From NCBI RefSeq assembly GCF_000422385.1, contig NZ_AULR01000004.1, forward strand, positions 124,001 to 188,000: a DNA stretch of 64,000 nucleotides, given 5' to 3'. Both the position numbers and the translations under genes were made by a program. The stretch is from Microbacterium indicum DSM 19969 (GTDB taxonomy: Bacteria > Actinomycetota > Actinomycetes > Actinomycetales > Microbacteriaceae). Under the pieces are notes generated by a model. That model was not told where the DNA came from. It did not search any database and saw nothing but the letters and a program-made list of their open reading frames with translations. Positions 50,486 to 58,847 of this stretch are shown here, in pieces. Numbering within the stretch: the stretch's first letter is position 1; every line of letters starts with the position of its first letter.

Positions 50486-51900
50486 CCGCGACCGAACGCC
50501 CGCCGTATGCGGGAACCCGCTACCCGCGACTCGCCGACGTCGAGGCCTTCCGCGCCTGGATCGCCGAGGGGTGGGACGCCGTCGAGACGGCGCCCGACCT
50601 CGAGACGGGGGCCGCGGCCGCGGCCGCGGATCACCGCGCGCGCCTCAGCGAGCGCATGCCCGACGCGACGATCGTCGCGGCATCGGGGATCGCCCCCGTG
50701 CGGAACGACGACGCCTCGTACGGGTTCCGTGCGGACAGCGGCTTCGTCTGGCTCACGAACTGCCAGGCGGAGGACGCGGTCCTCGTCATGACGCCGAGGC
50801 CGGGAGGACACGACGCCGTGCTCTTCCTGCCTCCGCCCTTCCGCCCGGGCGAGACGGGCTTCTTCGCGAACGCGATGCACGGAGAGCTCTGGGTCGGACC
50901 TTCCGCGGGGCTCGCCGAGTGGTCGGCGGCGCTCGGGATCGACGTCCGTCCCCTCGCCGAGTTCGACGCGGGCGCGCTGACCGGGGCGCACTTCTCCGAC
51001 TCGGCGGCGCGGCGCCTGGGCGTGCCGGCGTCGGCCGACCTCGAGCGCTCCGTCTCCGTCCTGCGCATGGTGAAGGACGCGTGGGAGATCGCGCAGATGC
51101 GCGCAGCCGTCGACGCCTCGGTCGCGGGCTTCGGCGCGACGGTCGGAGAGATCCCGCGGGCGATCGCCGACGGGCTGGGCGAGCGGTGGCTCCAGGGGAC
51201 CTTCGACCGCCACGCGCGCACGCACGGCAACGGGCCGGGCTACTCGACGATCGTCGGGTCGGGGCGGCATGCTCCGACGCTGCACTGGGTGCGGTGCGAC
51301 GGGCCCGTCCTCGAGGACGAGCTGCTGCTGCTCGACATGGGAGTCGAGATGCGCTCGCTCTACACGGCCGACGTCACGCGGACCTTCCCCGCGAGCGGCA
51401 CGTTCTCGCCGGCGGGGCGCGAGGCGCACGACCTCGTCGAGAAGGCGCACCGGGCGGGGCTCGCGCAGATCCGCCCCGGGACCGCGTACCTCGACTTCCA
51501 CTTCGCGGCCATGGAGGTCATCGCGACGGGCCTCCACGACTGGGGTCTCCTGCCGGTCTCGGTCGACGAGGCGCTCTCGCCCCGCGGCCAGCACCACAGG
51601 CGCTACCTCGCCTGCGGGATCGGGCACCACCTGGGCCTCGACGTGCACGACTGCAGCCAGGCGCACTACGAGGACTACATGGGGGCGGATCTCATTCCCG
51701 GCGTCGTCATGACGGTCGAGCCCGGCCTGTACTTCCACGCGCACGACCTGACCCTTCCCCCCGAGCTCCGGGGGATCGGCGTCCGCCTCGAAGACGACGT
51801 CCTCGTGACCGAGACGGGATCCGAGGTGCTCTCCGACGCGCTGCCGATCGACGCCGACGGCGTGGAGCGCTACACCCGCGAACGGATGGGGATCTCGTGA
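50482..51900 (+). CDS. M24 family Xaa-Pro aminopeptidase-like enzyme
   Basis: A 472-residue pita-bread metallopeptidase of the aminopeptidase P type. All five dinuclear-metal ligands are visible: Asp285 (LLLDMGVEMRS), Asp297 (YTADVTRTFP), His382 (GIGHHLGLDVHD), Glu413 (MTVEPGLYF) and Glu437 (VRLEDDVLV). The N-terminal creatinase-like domain (residues 1-210) includes PVRNDDASYGFRADSGFVWLT. Aminopeptidase P cleaves the bond before proline, complementing the prolyl aminopeptidase encoded just upstream. It overlaps both neighbours by four bases, including the GH127 gene. Confidence 0.93.
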   Translation: MTATERPPYAGTRYPRLADVEAFRAWIAEGWDAVETAPDLETGAAAAAADHRARLSERMPDATIVAASGIAPVRNDDASYGFRADSGFVWLTNCQAEDAVLVMTPRPGGHDAVLFLPPPFRPGETGFFANAMHGELWVGPSAGLAEWSAALGIDVRPLAEFDAGALTGAHFSDSAARRLGVPASADLERSVSVLRMVKDAWEIAQMRAAVDASVAGFGATVGEIPRAIADGLGERWLQGTFDRHARTHGNGPGYSTIVGSGRHAPTLHWVRCDGPVLEDELLLLDMGVEMRSLYTADVTRTFPASGTFSPAGREAHDLVEKAHRAGLAQIRPGTAYLDFHFAAMEVIATGLHDWGLLPVSVDEALSPRGQHHRRYLACGIGHHLGLDVHDCSQAHYEDYMGADLIPGVVMTVEPGLYFHAHDLTLPPELRGIGVRLEDDVLVTETGSEVLSDALPIDADGVERYTRERMGIS

Positions 51901-54608
51901 CGACCGCCACCCCCGTGCGCCCGCCCCTCGAACCGTTCGAGCAGGGCGCCGTGCGCCTCGGCGAGGGGAGCGCGTTCCTCCGCGCGCGGGAGGCGATGCT
52001 CGAACTCGCGCGGGCGTATCCCGTCGACCGGCTCCTCGCGGTCTTCCGGGCGAACGCGGGGCTCGACACCTTCGGCGCCGAGCCGCCCGGCGCGTGGGAG
52101 GGCTTCGGCCACCCGCAGGAGGAGGCCTGGGGCGAGGCCGACTACCCCGGCGCCGAGCGCGCCCAGACGGCCAACCTGCTGCGCGGCCACTACGCGGGGC
52201 ACTTCCTGTCGATGCTCGCGATCGCCGCGGCGGCCGAGGACGACGAGGCCCTCCGCGCGAAGGTCGCCGCGATGGTCGACGGCCTCGGCGAGGTCCAGGC
52301 GGCGCTCGCCGCGACGGGCCGCTTCTCGCACCCCGGCTTCCTCGCGGCCTACGGCGAGTGGCAGTTCGCCCGGCTGGAGGAGTACGCGCCGTACGGCGAG
52401 ATCTGGGCGCCCTACTACACGTGCCACAAGATCATGGCCGGCCTGCTCGACGCGCACGAGCTCACGGGCAGCGAGCGCGCTCTCGAGATCGTCACGGCGA
52501 TGGGGGCGTGGGTCGCGCACCGGCTGTCGCGGCTCGACGGCGCGCGGATCCAGCGGATGTGGAGCCTGTACATCGCCGGCGAGTACGGCGGCATGAACGA
52601 GACGCTCGCGCGGCTCAGCCGGGTGACGGGTGACGCGCGCCTCCTCGAGGTCGCGCGCCTCTTCGATCAGGAGCCGCTGATCGAGGCCGGCGTCCGCGGC
52701 GACGACATCCTGACGGACATGCACGCGAACCAGCACCTCCCGCAGCTCGTCGGGTACGTGCGCGAGTACGAGCTGACGGGCGAGCGCCGTTACCTCGACG
52801 CCGTCGTCGGACTGTGGGACATGATCGTCCCCGGCCGCGTGTACGCGCACGGCGGCACGGGCGAGAGCGAGCTGTGGGGCCCGCCCGACACCGTCGCGGG
52901 CGACATCGGCCGCCGCAACGCCGAGACGTGCGCGACGTACAACCTGCTGAAGATCGCGCGCCTGCTCTTTCAGCACACGCGCGATCCGAAGTACATGGCG
53001 TACTACGAGAACGCCGCGCTCAACCACATCCTCGCCTCGCGCCGCGACGTCCGGTCGCTCGAGAGCCCCGAGGTGACCTACATGTTCCCCGTCGACCCGG
53101 GCGCGCTCCCCGAGTTCGACAACACGGGAACGTGCTGCGGAGGCACGGGGCTCGAGAACCACGTCACGAACCACGACACGGTGTTCTTCCGCGACGCCTC
53201 GGGCGCCCCGGAGCTCTGGGTCAACCTCCTCACGCCCGCGCGCCTGGCATGGGACGCGCAGGGCGTCGACGTCCGGATCGAGGGCGGCGTCCCCGGGGGA
53301 CGCGCGCGCCTGACGGTCGTCCCCCACGGCGCCGAGGCGCGCGAGCTCTCGGTCCGCGTGCGCATCCCGTCGTGGGTGCGCGGGAGCGCCCTCCTGACGG
53401 TGGGCGGCGACCGGATCAGCGGCGAGCCGGGCTCGTACGTCGAGATCCGGCGCGCGTGGGCTCGCGGCGACGTCCTCGAGATCGATGCGCCCGCCTCGCT
53501 CGTCGCCGATGGCGCGATCGACGACGCGGGTCTGCAGGCCGTTCGCCTCGGGCCGAGCCTGCTCGTCGCCCGCAGCGATGCCACGACGGCGCTCGACGTC
53601 CCCCTCTCCGCGCGGCGCGCCCTCGGCGGGCGCATCGTCGCCGACGCCGAGGGCGACGAGGGCGGGGCTCGGATCGGCGGCGTCGCCTACGAGCCGATCT
53701 GGACGGGCGGCGACCGCAGGTACCACATGTACGTGCGCGACCGCTCGCGCACCATCGGGTTCGCGGGCGCCGAGACGGGTGTCGCACTGCGCGAGCGGCC
53801 CGACGGATCCTCGCTCGTCTCCGACGTGTGGCGCGCCCCCGAGCCGGGGTCGCGCGACGCGTTCCTCGACCGGGTCCTCGCGGCCGTCCTGGCCGCCCGG
53901 GAGGACGGGCTCCTCGCCCGAGACGAGCTCGACGTCGTGCTCGCGGCCGCTGCCCGCGCCGACGTCGACGGCTCGGGCCGCGCGTGGGGATCGCGCGTGG
54001 AGACAGGCGACGACGCCGGGTGGAGGCATGAAGGCGACGTCGTCGCGTGGGCGATCCCGCGCGCGCTCGCCGAGACGCCGGTGCCTCCCGCGGTCGTCAT
54101 CGAGACCGAGCGGCCGCCCGCGGCGTCCGGCTGGCACACCGCGTCCCCCGTCGTGCGGGTCTCCGCCGTCGACCTCGGCGCGCCGGGCGCGACCGATCCA
54201 GCGATCGACGTCCGGGTGGTCCGCGGCTCGGAGGCCGGCGACTGGGGTCCGTACCGCGCACCCTTCTCCGTCGCGGGGGAGGGCGCCGTCCGCGTCGAGG
54301 CGCGCGCGGTGACGGCCGGGGGACGGACGGGTTCGGCCGCGCTCGATCTCTCGATCGACACCGATCCGCCCCGCGCCGAGGCGCGCGTCCGGATCCTCGG
54401 ATCGAGCGCCGAGATCGACCTGCGCGCCGACGATTCCGTCTCGGGGCTCGAACGGATCCAGTGGGGAGGGGAGGACACCTTCTGGGCCACCTACCAGGAG
54501 GCCTTCGTGCGCAGCCTCGGCGACGCCGAGCAGGTGCTCGAGTTCTCGGCCACCGACCGCGCGGGAAACGAGTCGGCGCGGCAGCGCGTGGTTCTTCCGG
54601 CGAGATGA
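51897..54608 (+). CDS. GH127 beta-L-arabinofuranosidase with extra C-terminal domain
   Basis: A 903-residue protein, about 250 longer than the characterised bifidobacterial HypBA1. The GH127 active site is complete: Glu343 and Cys345 in RRNAETCATYN and Cys413-Cys414 in NTGTCCGGTGLENH correspond to the zinc ligands and nucleophilic cysteine of HypBA1. Earlier marks include YTCHKIMAGLLDAHELTG and HANQHLPQLVGYVREYE. From about residue 800 a beta-rich domain ends in DSVSGLERIQWGG and EFSATDRAGNES, resembling OmpL47-type Ig-like modules. No signal peptide, so it works in the cytoplasm. GTG 51897 overlaps the M24 peptidase stop by four bases. HypBA1 removes beta-L-arabinofuranose from hydroxyproline-linked chains, which fits the rest of the locus. 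Confidence 0.92.
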   Translation: MTTATPVRPPLEPFEQGAVRLGEGSAFLRAREAMLELARAYPVDRLLAVFRANAGLDTFGAEPPGAWEGFGHPQEEAWGEADYPGAERAQTANLLRGHYAGHFLSMLAIAAAAEDDEALRAKVAAMVDGLGEVQAALAATGRFSHPGFLAAYGEWQFARLEEYAPYGEIWAPYYTCHKIMAGLLDAHELTGSERALEIVTAMGAWVAHRLSRLDGARIQRMWSLYIAGEYGGMNETLARLSRVTGDARLLEVARLFDQEPLIEAGVRGDDILTDMHANQHLPQLVGYVREYELTGERRYLDAVVGLWDMIVPGRVYAHGGTGESELWGPPDTVAGDIGRRNAETCATYNLLKIARLLFQHTRDPKYMAYYENAALNHILASRRDVRSLESPEVTYMFPVDPGALPEFDNTGTCCGGTGLENHVTNHDTVFFRDASGAPELWVNLLTPARLAWDAQGVDVRIEGGVPGGRARLTVVPHGAEARELSVRVRIPSWVRGSALLTVGGDRISGEPGSYVEIRRAWARGDVLEIDAPASLVADGAIDDAGLQAVRLGPSLLVARSDATTALDVPLSARRALGGRIVADAEGDEGGARIGGVAYEPIWTGGDRRYHMYVRDRSRTIGFAGAETGVALRERPDGSSLVSDVWRAPEPGSRDAFLDRVLAAVLAAREDGLLARDELDVVLAAAARADVDGSGRAWGSRVETGDDAGWRHEGDVVAWAIPRALAETPVPPAVVIETERPPAASGWHTASPVVRVSAVDLGAPGATDPAIDVRVVRGSEAGDWGPYRAPFSVAGEGAVRVEARAVTAGGRTGSAALDLSIDTDPPRAEARVRILGSSAEIDLRADDSVSGLERIQWGGEDTFWATYQEAFVRSLGDAEQVLEFSATDRAGNESARQRVVLPAR

Positions 54609-54645
54609 GACCCGCTCCGCGATGGACAGAACGGGCGAATCAGCA

Positions 54646-54661
54646 TTACAATTGCAATTGT
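54646..54661. promoter_or_regulatory. 16-bp perfect palindrome upstream of the hydroxyproline operon
   Basis: TACAATTGCAATTGTA is perfectly self-complementary and stands out as AT-rich in the 76-base gap between the GH127 gene and the deaminase gene, 23 bases before the ATG at 54685. Size and shape fit a GntR-type operator; the FCD-GntR regulator encoded at 56711 in the same operon is the obvious candidate. The ribosome site AGAAAGG follows. A related but imperfect sequence lies at 42282-42298. Confidence 0.7.
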
Positions 54662-54684
54662 AGTTACGGCAGAAAGGCCATCCC

Positions 54685-55593
54685 ATGACAGAGCGAAAGC
54701 CGTGGCACGGCGTCAACCTCGCGACCACCCTTCCGTTCCGCGAGGACTTCTCCGTCGCCTACGACGCGTATGCGGAGCACATCCGCTTCGTGACCGACAA
54801 CGGCGTGACGGGGATCATCCCGAACGGGTCCCTCGGCGAGTACCAGACGCTGACGGAGGAGGAGAGGAAGCAGGTCTTCCTCACCGCCGTCGAAGCGGCG
54901 CCCGACGGGGTCGCCGTGATCCCGGGCGTCGGCGCGTACGGCGCCCTCGAGAGCGTCCGCCTCGCGGAGCACGCCGCGGCGAACGGGGCGCCGGCCGTGA
55001 TGCTCCTGCCGCCGAACGCGTACCGGGCCAGCGACGACGAGGTCGTCGAGCACTTCCGCCGCGTCGCGGCCGTCGGACTCCCGGTGCTCGCGTACAACAA
55101 CCCGATCGACACGAAGATCGATCTGCGCCCCGATCTCCTCGCGCGCATGTACGAGGAGGGCCTGATCGTCTCCGTCAAGGAGTTCTCGGGAGACGTCCGT
55201 CACGCGTACGAGATCCACGAGCAGGCGCCGGGGCTCGACGTCTCGATCGGATCCGACGACGTGGTCCTCGAGCTCGGCATCAACGGCGCCGTCGGATGGG
55301 TCGCGGGGTACCCCAACGCGATCCCCGCCGCGACGGTCGAGCTCTACGAGCTCTCGACCTCGGGCGACCCCGTGAAGTGGGCGCGCGCGCACGAGATCTA
55401 TCGCGACCTGCACCCCCTGCTGCGCTGGGACTCGAAGACCTGGTTCGTCCAGGCGATCAAGCTCTCGCAGGAGGTCGCGGGCGTCGCGCCCGCCGGCATC
55501 ACGACGCGCCCGCCGCGCCTGCCCTTGCCCGACGACGTCCGCGCCCGCATCATCTCCGACACGGAGTCGGTGCTCGCCCAGGGCTATCGTTGA
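54685..55593 (+). CDS. 1-pyrroline-4-hydroxy-2-carboxylate deaminase (DapA family)
   Basis: A 302-residue class I aldolase-fold enzyme. Schiff-base Lys165 lies in VSVKEFSGDVRH and the conserved Tyr137 in LAYNNPIDTK; the substrate-binding loop is IPNGSLGEYQTLTEEER rather than the GTTGE of dihydrodipicolinate synthase. Among DapA relatives the neighbouring epimerase, dehydrogenase and aldehyde dehydrogenase genes mark it as the deaminase that turns pyrroline-4-hydroxy-2-carboxylate into 2-oxoglutarate semialdehyde. First gene of the second transcription unit, behind the palindrome. Confidence 0.88.
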   Translation: MTERKPWHGVNLATTLPFREDFSVAYDAYAEHIRFVTDNGVTGIIPNGSLGEYQTLTEEERKQVFLTAVEAAPDGVAVIPGVGAYGALESVRLAEHAAANGAPAVMLLPPNAYRASDDEVVEHFRRVAAVGLPVLAYNNPIDTKIDLRPDLLARMYEEGLIVSVKEFSGDVRHAYEIHEQAPGLDVSIGSDDVVLELGINGAVGWVAGYPNAIPAATVELYELSTSGDPVKWARAHEIYRDLHPLLRWDSKTWFVQAIKLSQEVAGVAPAGITTRPPRLPLPDDVRARIISDTESVLAQGYR

Positions 55594-55608
55594 CGTCCTG
55601 ACGAGGAG

Positions 55609-56616
55609 ATGACCGTGCGGACGAAGCACATCTACCACGCCGTCGACTCCCACACCGAGGGGATGCCGACGCGGGTCATCACGGGCGGCGTCGGCACGAT
55701 CCCGGGATCGACGATGGAGGAGCGACGCCAGTGGTTCATGGCGAACCACGACGGCCTGCGCCGGCTGCTCATGAACGAGCCGCGCGGGCACAGCGCCATG
55801 AGCGGCGCGATCCTCCAGCCCGCGACGCGGCCGGACGCCGATTACGGCGTGCTCTACATCGAGGTCTCCGGATGCCTGCCGATGTGCGGGCACGGGACGA
55901 TCGGGGTTGCGACGGTGCTCGTCGAGACGGGCATGGTGCCCGTGGTCGAGCCGGTCACGACGATCCGGCTCGACACCCCGGCGGGTCTCGTGACGGCCGA
56001 GGTCGCGGTGCACGACGGCCACGCCGAGAGCGTGACGATCCGCAACGTGGCCTCCTTCGCGGTGGGGCTCGGACGCGTCGTCGATGTGCCGGGCTACGGC
56101 GAGGTGCGGTACGACCTCGCGTTCGGCGGCAACTTCTACGCGATCGTCGAGCTCGAGGCGCTCGGCCTCCCGTTCGACCGCGCGCACAAGGACGACCTGC
56201 TGGCGGCGGGGCTGGCGATCATGGCCGCGATCGACGCGCAGGATGAGCCGGTCCACCCCCTGGACCCGGGCATCCGCGGCTGCCATCACGTCTACCTGCA
56301 GGCTCCCGGGTCGACGGCGCGGCACTCGCGGCACGCGATGGCGATCCACCCGGGGTGGTTCGACCGGTCGCCGTGCGGCACGGGGACGAGCGCACGCATG
56401 GCGCAGCTCCACGCGCGCGGCGAGCTCGCCCTCGGCGCCGACTTCGTCAACGAGTCGTTCATCGGCACGCGGTTCACGGGCAGGCTCGTCGAGGAGACGG
56501 AGGTCGCGGGGATCCCGGCCGTCGTCCCGACCGTGACGGGCCGCGCGTGGGTGACGGGCACAGCGCAGTACATGCTCGACCCGACCGACCCGTTCCCGGA
56601 GGGGTTCCAGCTGTGA
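55609..56616 (+). CDS. 4-hydroxyproline 2-epimerase (proline racemase family)
   Basis: A 335-residue enzyme with the two catalytic cysteines of true epimerases: Cys93 in GCLPMCGHGTIG and Cys256 in DRSPCGTGTSARMA. A second Cys distinguishes it from the dehydratase branch, which has Thr there. Other marks: DSHTEGMPTRV at the N-terminus and FGGNFYAIVE. It converts trans-4-hydroxy-L-proline to cis-4-hydroxy-D-proline, the first step of the pathway encoded around it. Proline racemase activity is the alternative, but the context strongly favours hydroxyproline. Fifteen bases separate it from the deaminase gene. Confidence 0.93.
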   Translation: MTVRTKHIYHAVDSHTEGMPTRVITGGVGTIPGSTMEERRQWFMANHDGLRRLLMNEPRGHSAMSGAILQPATRPDADYGVLYIEVSGCLPMCGHGTIGVATVLVETGMVPVVEPVTTIRLDTPAGLVTAEVAVHDGHAESVTIRNVASFAVGLGRVVDVPGYGEVRYDLAFGGNFYAIVELEALGLPFDRAHKDDLLAAGLAIMAAIDAQDEPVHPLDPGIRGCHHVYLQAPGSTARHSRHAMAIHPGWFDRSPCGTGTSARMAQLHARGELALGADFVNESFIGTRFTGRLVEETEVAGIPAVVPTVTGRAWVTGTAQYMLDPTDPFPEGFQL

Positions 56617-56714
56617 CGGCGGGGATGTCCTGGGAGGATCGGGCTATCGCAGAGCACGTCATGGCCGTGCTCGCGCCATCGGGAGCCGCGGGCTCCGAGG
56701 AGGAGAAGTCGTGA
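56613..56714 (+). CDS. Possible 33-residue coupled small protein
   Basis: A short frame beginning with GTG 56613, which overlaps the epimerase stop (GTGA), and ending at 56714, overlapping the GntR start. It reads TAGMSWEDRAIAEHVMAVLAP and an acidic tail. It exactly fills the gap between two genes in an operon where nearly all junctions are such overlaps. ATG 56625 is an alternative start. No family recognised; it might only be a coupling leader for the regulator. Confidence 0.3.
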   Translation: MTAGMSWEDRAIAEHVMAVLAPSGAAGSEEEKS

Positions 56715-57397
56715 GCACACCCATCGCGCGCAACGTCGTCCGGCTGAAGAAGCAGCCGAGCATCCGGGACACCGTCAAGAGCGCGCTCCGCTCGGCGATC
56801 ATCAGCGGCGAGCTGCAGCCGGGCACGGTGCACTCGGGCCCGAGCCTCGCCGGGCAGTTCGGCGTCTCGGCGACCCCGATCCGCGAGGCGATGCTCGACC
56901 TGGCCCGCGAGGGCCTCGTCGTGGCGATGCCGAACCGGGGCTTCCAGATCACCGACGTCTCGGAGCAGGACCTCGCCGAGGTCACGCAGCTGCGCCTCAT
57001 GATCGAGCCGCCCGCCGTCGAGATCATCACGCCGAAGCTCCCGGACGACGCGTTCCCCGCGCTGCGCGAGCAGTGCGACCGCATCGTGCGCTTCGCGGAG
57101 CAGGGCGACCTCGTCAGCTACCTGACGGAGGACAATGACTTCCACCTCGCGCTCCTCAGCTACACGGGGAACAGGCGCCTCGCCGACCTCGTGTCGTCGC
57201 TGCGCTCGCAGACGCGTCTGTTCGGCCTCGCCGCCCTGCACAGGCAGGGCCGCCTCGCCGCGTCGGCGCGCGAGCACCACGCGATCCTCGACGCGATCGA
57301 GGCGCGCGACGCGGCCCGCGCGCGCGACCTCGTGACGGGGCACATCGAGCACGTGCTGACCGACTGGTCGGCGTCCGACGCGGCCGAGACCGCGTGA
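56711..57397 (+). CDS. GntR-family regulator (FCD domain) of hydroxyproline genes
   Basis: A 228-residue regulator with GTG start. Winged helix at residues 15-80 (IRDTVKSALRSAIISGELQP, LAGQFGVSATPIREAMLDLA), then an FCD helical domain with candidate metal ligands in TEDNDFHLALLSY, SAREHHAILDAI and VTGHIEHVL. GntR regulators of this group control many proline, hydroxyproline and sugar-acid operons. It sits inside the operon between the epimerase and the dehydrogenase, with four-base overlaps to the dehydrogenase gene. The palindrome at 54646-54661 is its probable target; the ligand would be a pathway intermediate. Confidence 0.9.
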   Translation: MSTPIARNVVRLKKQPSIRDTVKSALRSAIISGELQPGTVHSGPSLAGQFGVSATPIREAMLDLAREGLVVAMPNRGFQITDVSEQDLAEVTQLRLMIEPPAVEIITPKLPDDAFPALREQCDRIVRFAEQGDLVSYLTEDNDFHLALLSYTGNRRLADLVSSLRSQTRLFGLAALHRQGRLAASAREHHAILDAIEARDAARARDLVTGHIEHVLTDWSASDAAETA

Positions 57398-58554
57398 GGT
57401 CCCGTTCGGCCGACGTCGTCGTCATCGGCGCCGGGATCATGGGGGCGGCGACGGCGTACTTCGCCGCGGCGGCCGGCCTCCGGGTGATCCTCGTGGAGCG
57501 CGGCGGGATCGCGGCGGGAACCAGCAGCCGCTGCGAGGGGAACCTGCTCGTCTCGGACAAGGAGCTGGGGCCCGAGCTCGAGCTGACCCTCTACTCCCAG
57601 CGGGTCTGGCGCGAGGACCTCGCCGAGCACGCCGACGCGTGGGAGTTCGAGACGAAGGGCGGCATCATCGTCGCCGAGGATCCGGAGACCACCGTCGTCC
57701 TCGAGAAGCTCGCGGCCCACCAGCGCTCCCTCGGCATCGAGGTCGAGCTGCTGGGCGACATCGACGCCGTCCGCGAGCTCGAACCCTACGCGAACCCGGC
57801 CCTCTCGAGCGGCGCGTTCTATCCGGGCGATGCGCAGATCCAGCCGATCCTCGCGACCCATCACCTGATCCGCCTCGCGCGCGGACTCGGGACCGAACTC
57901 CTCCTCCGCACGCCCGTCGAGGAGCTCGTCACGCGCGGAGGCCGCGCCGTCGGGGTGCGGACGCCGGACGGCGTCATCTCCGCAGGCGCCGTCGTGAACT
58001 GCGCGGGGCCGTGGGCCGGAGAGGTCGCGGGGCTCGCGGGGCTCGACCTGCCCGTCATGCCGCGCCGCGGGTTCGTCCTCGTGACCGAGCCCGTTCCCGT
58101 CACGATCCACCACAAGGTGTATTCGGCGGGCTACGTCGGCGACGTCGCGAGCGCCGACGCGGTCCTGCAGGTCTCGCCCGTCGTCGAGGGAACGCCGAGC
58201 GGCACCGTGCTCCTCGGGTCGAGCCGAGAGCGCGTGGGGTTCGACACCTCCTTCTCGCAGGAAGCCGTCGCCCGGATCGCCCAGGCGGCGGTGCGGCTGT
58301 TCCCGGCGCTCGCCGACCTCGCGCTCCTGCGGACGTACTCGGGCTTCCGGCCGTACTGCCCCGACCACCTTCCCGTCATCGGCGAGGACGCCCGCCTCCC
58401 CGGGCTCTGGCACGCGGGTGGCCAGGAGGGCGCGGGGATCGGCCTCTCGGTCGGGATCGCCAAGCTGCTCGCGCAGGCGCTCTCCGGTGCCGCGCCCGAC
58501 ATGGACCTCGCGCCGTTCCGGCCCGACCGATTCGCAGAGAGGCTCGCGGCATGA
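57394..58554 (+). CDS. D-hydroxyproline dehydrogenase, FAD subunit (DAO family)
   Basis: A 386-residue flavoprotein of the D-amino-acid oxidase family. FAD-binding site VVVIGAGIMGAATAYFA at residues 8-24, then VILVERGGIAAGTSSRCEGN; the C-terminal closing motif is LWHAGGQEGAGIGLSVGIAK. With the next two proteins it matches the three-part cis-4-hydroxy-D-proline dehydrogenase: this catalytic subunit, a small [2Fe-2S] protein and a larger FAD/BFD protein. GTG 57394 overlaps the GntR gene by four bases and the stop overlaps the ferredoxin-like gene by four. Confidence 0.9.
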   Translation: MRSRSADVVVIGAGIMGAATAYFAAAAGLRVILVERGGIAAGTSSRCEGNLLVSDKELGPELELTLYSQRVWREDLAEHADAWEFETKGGIIVAEDPETTVVLEKLAAHQRSLGIEVELLGDIDAVRELEPYANPALSSGAFYPGDAQIQPILATHHLIRLARGLGTELLLRTPVEELVTRGGRAVGVRTPDGVISAGAVVNCAGPWAGEVAGLAGLDLPVMPRRGFVLVTEPVPVTIHHKVYSAGYVGDVASADAVLQVSPVVEGTPSGTVLLGSSRERVGFDTSFSQEAVARIAQAAVRLFPALADLALLRTYSGFRPYCPDHLPVIGEDARLPGLWHAGGQEGAGIGLSVGIAKLLAQALSGAAPDMDLAPFRPDRFAERLAA

Positions 58555-58847
58555 CCGACGACGCCGGGCGCGCACTCACGTTCGACGGCTCGCGCATCCC
58601 GTTCCACGACGGCCAGACGGTGGGCGGCGCGCTCATGGCGGCCGGGATCACGTCGTGGCGGACCACGCGCCGCGCCGGCGAGCCGCGCGGCCTCTTCTGC
58701 GGGATCGGCGTGTGCTTCGACTGCCTCGTCACGGTCGACGGCCAGCACATGCAGCGCGCGTGCGTGACGCCGGCGCAGGACGGGCAGGTCGTCGAGAGCA
58801 CCTCTCCCGCCACCGCGGTCTCGGAACGGGGGCGTCATGGCGCGTGA
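58551..58847 (+). CDS. D-hydroxyproline dehydrogenase, [2Fe-2S] subunit
   Basis: A 98-residue ferredoxin-fold protein with cluster ligands Cys50, Cys55, Cys58 and Cys71 in GLFCGIGVCFDCLVTVDG and QRACVTP. N-terminal FDGSRIPFHDGQTVGGALMAAG is the usual beta-grasp start of the family, found in hydrogen-cyanide synthase HcnA and hydroxyproline dehydrogenase gamma subunits. It passes electrons between the two flavin subunits. It overlaps the upstream gene by 4 and the downstream gene by 11 bases. Confidence 0.92.
   Translation: MTDDAGRALTFDGSRIPFHDGQTVGGALMAAGITSWRTTRRAGEPRGLFCGIGVCFDCLVTVDGQHMQRACVTPAQDGQVVESTSPATAVSERGRHGA

Noticed and set aside
54685..55593. Dihydrodipicolinate synthase (dapA) or N-acetylneuraminate lyase
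   Set aside because: The fold is shared, but the surrounding epimerase, D-hydroxyproline dehydrogenase and semialdehyde dehydrogenase genes indicate the hydroxyproline-pathway deaminase.
55609..56616. trans-3-hydroxyproline dehydratase
   Set aside because: That branch has Thr in place of the second catalytic Cys; here both cysteines are present.
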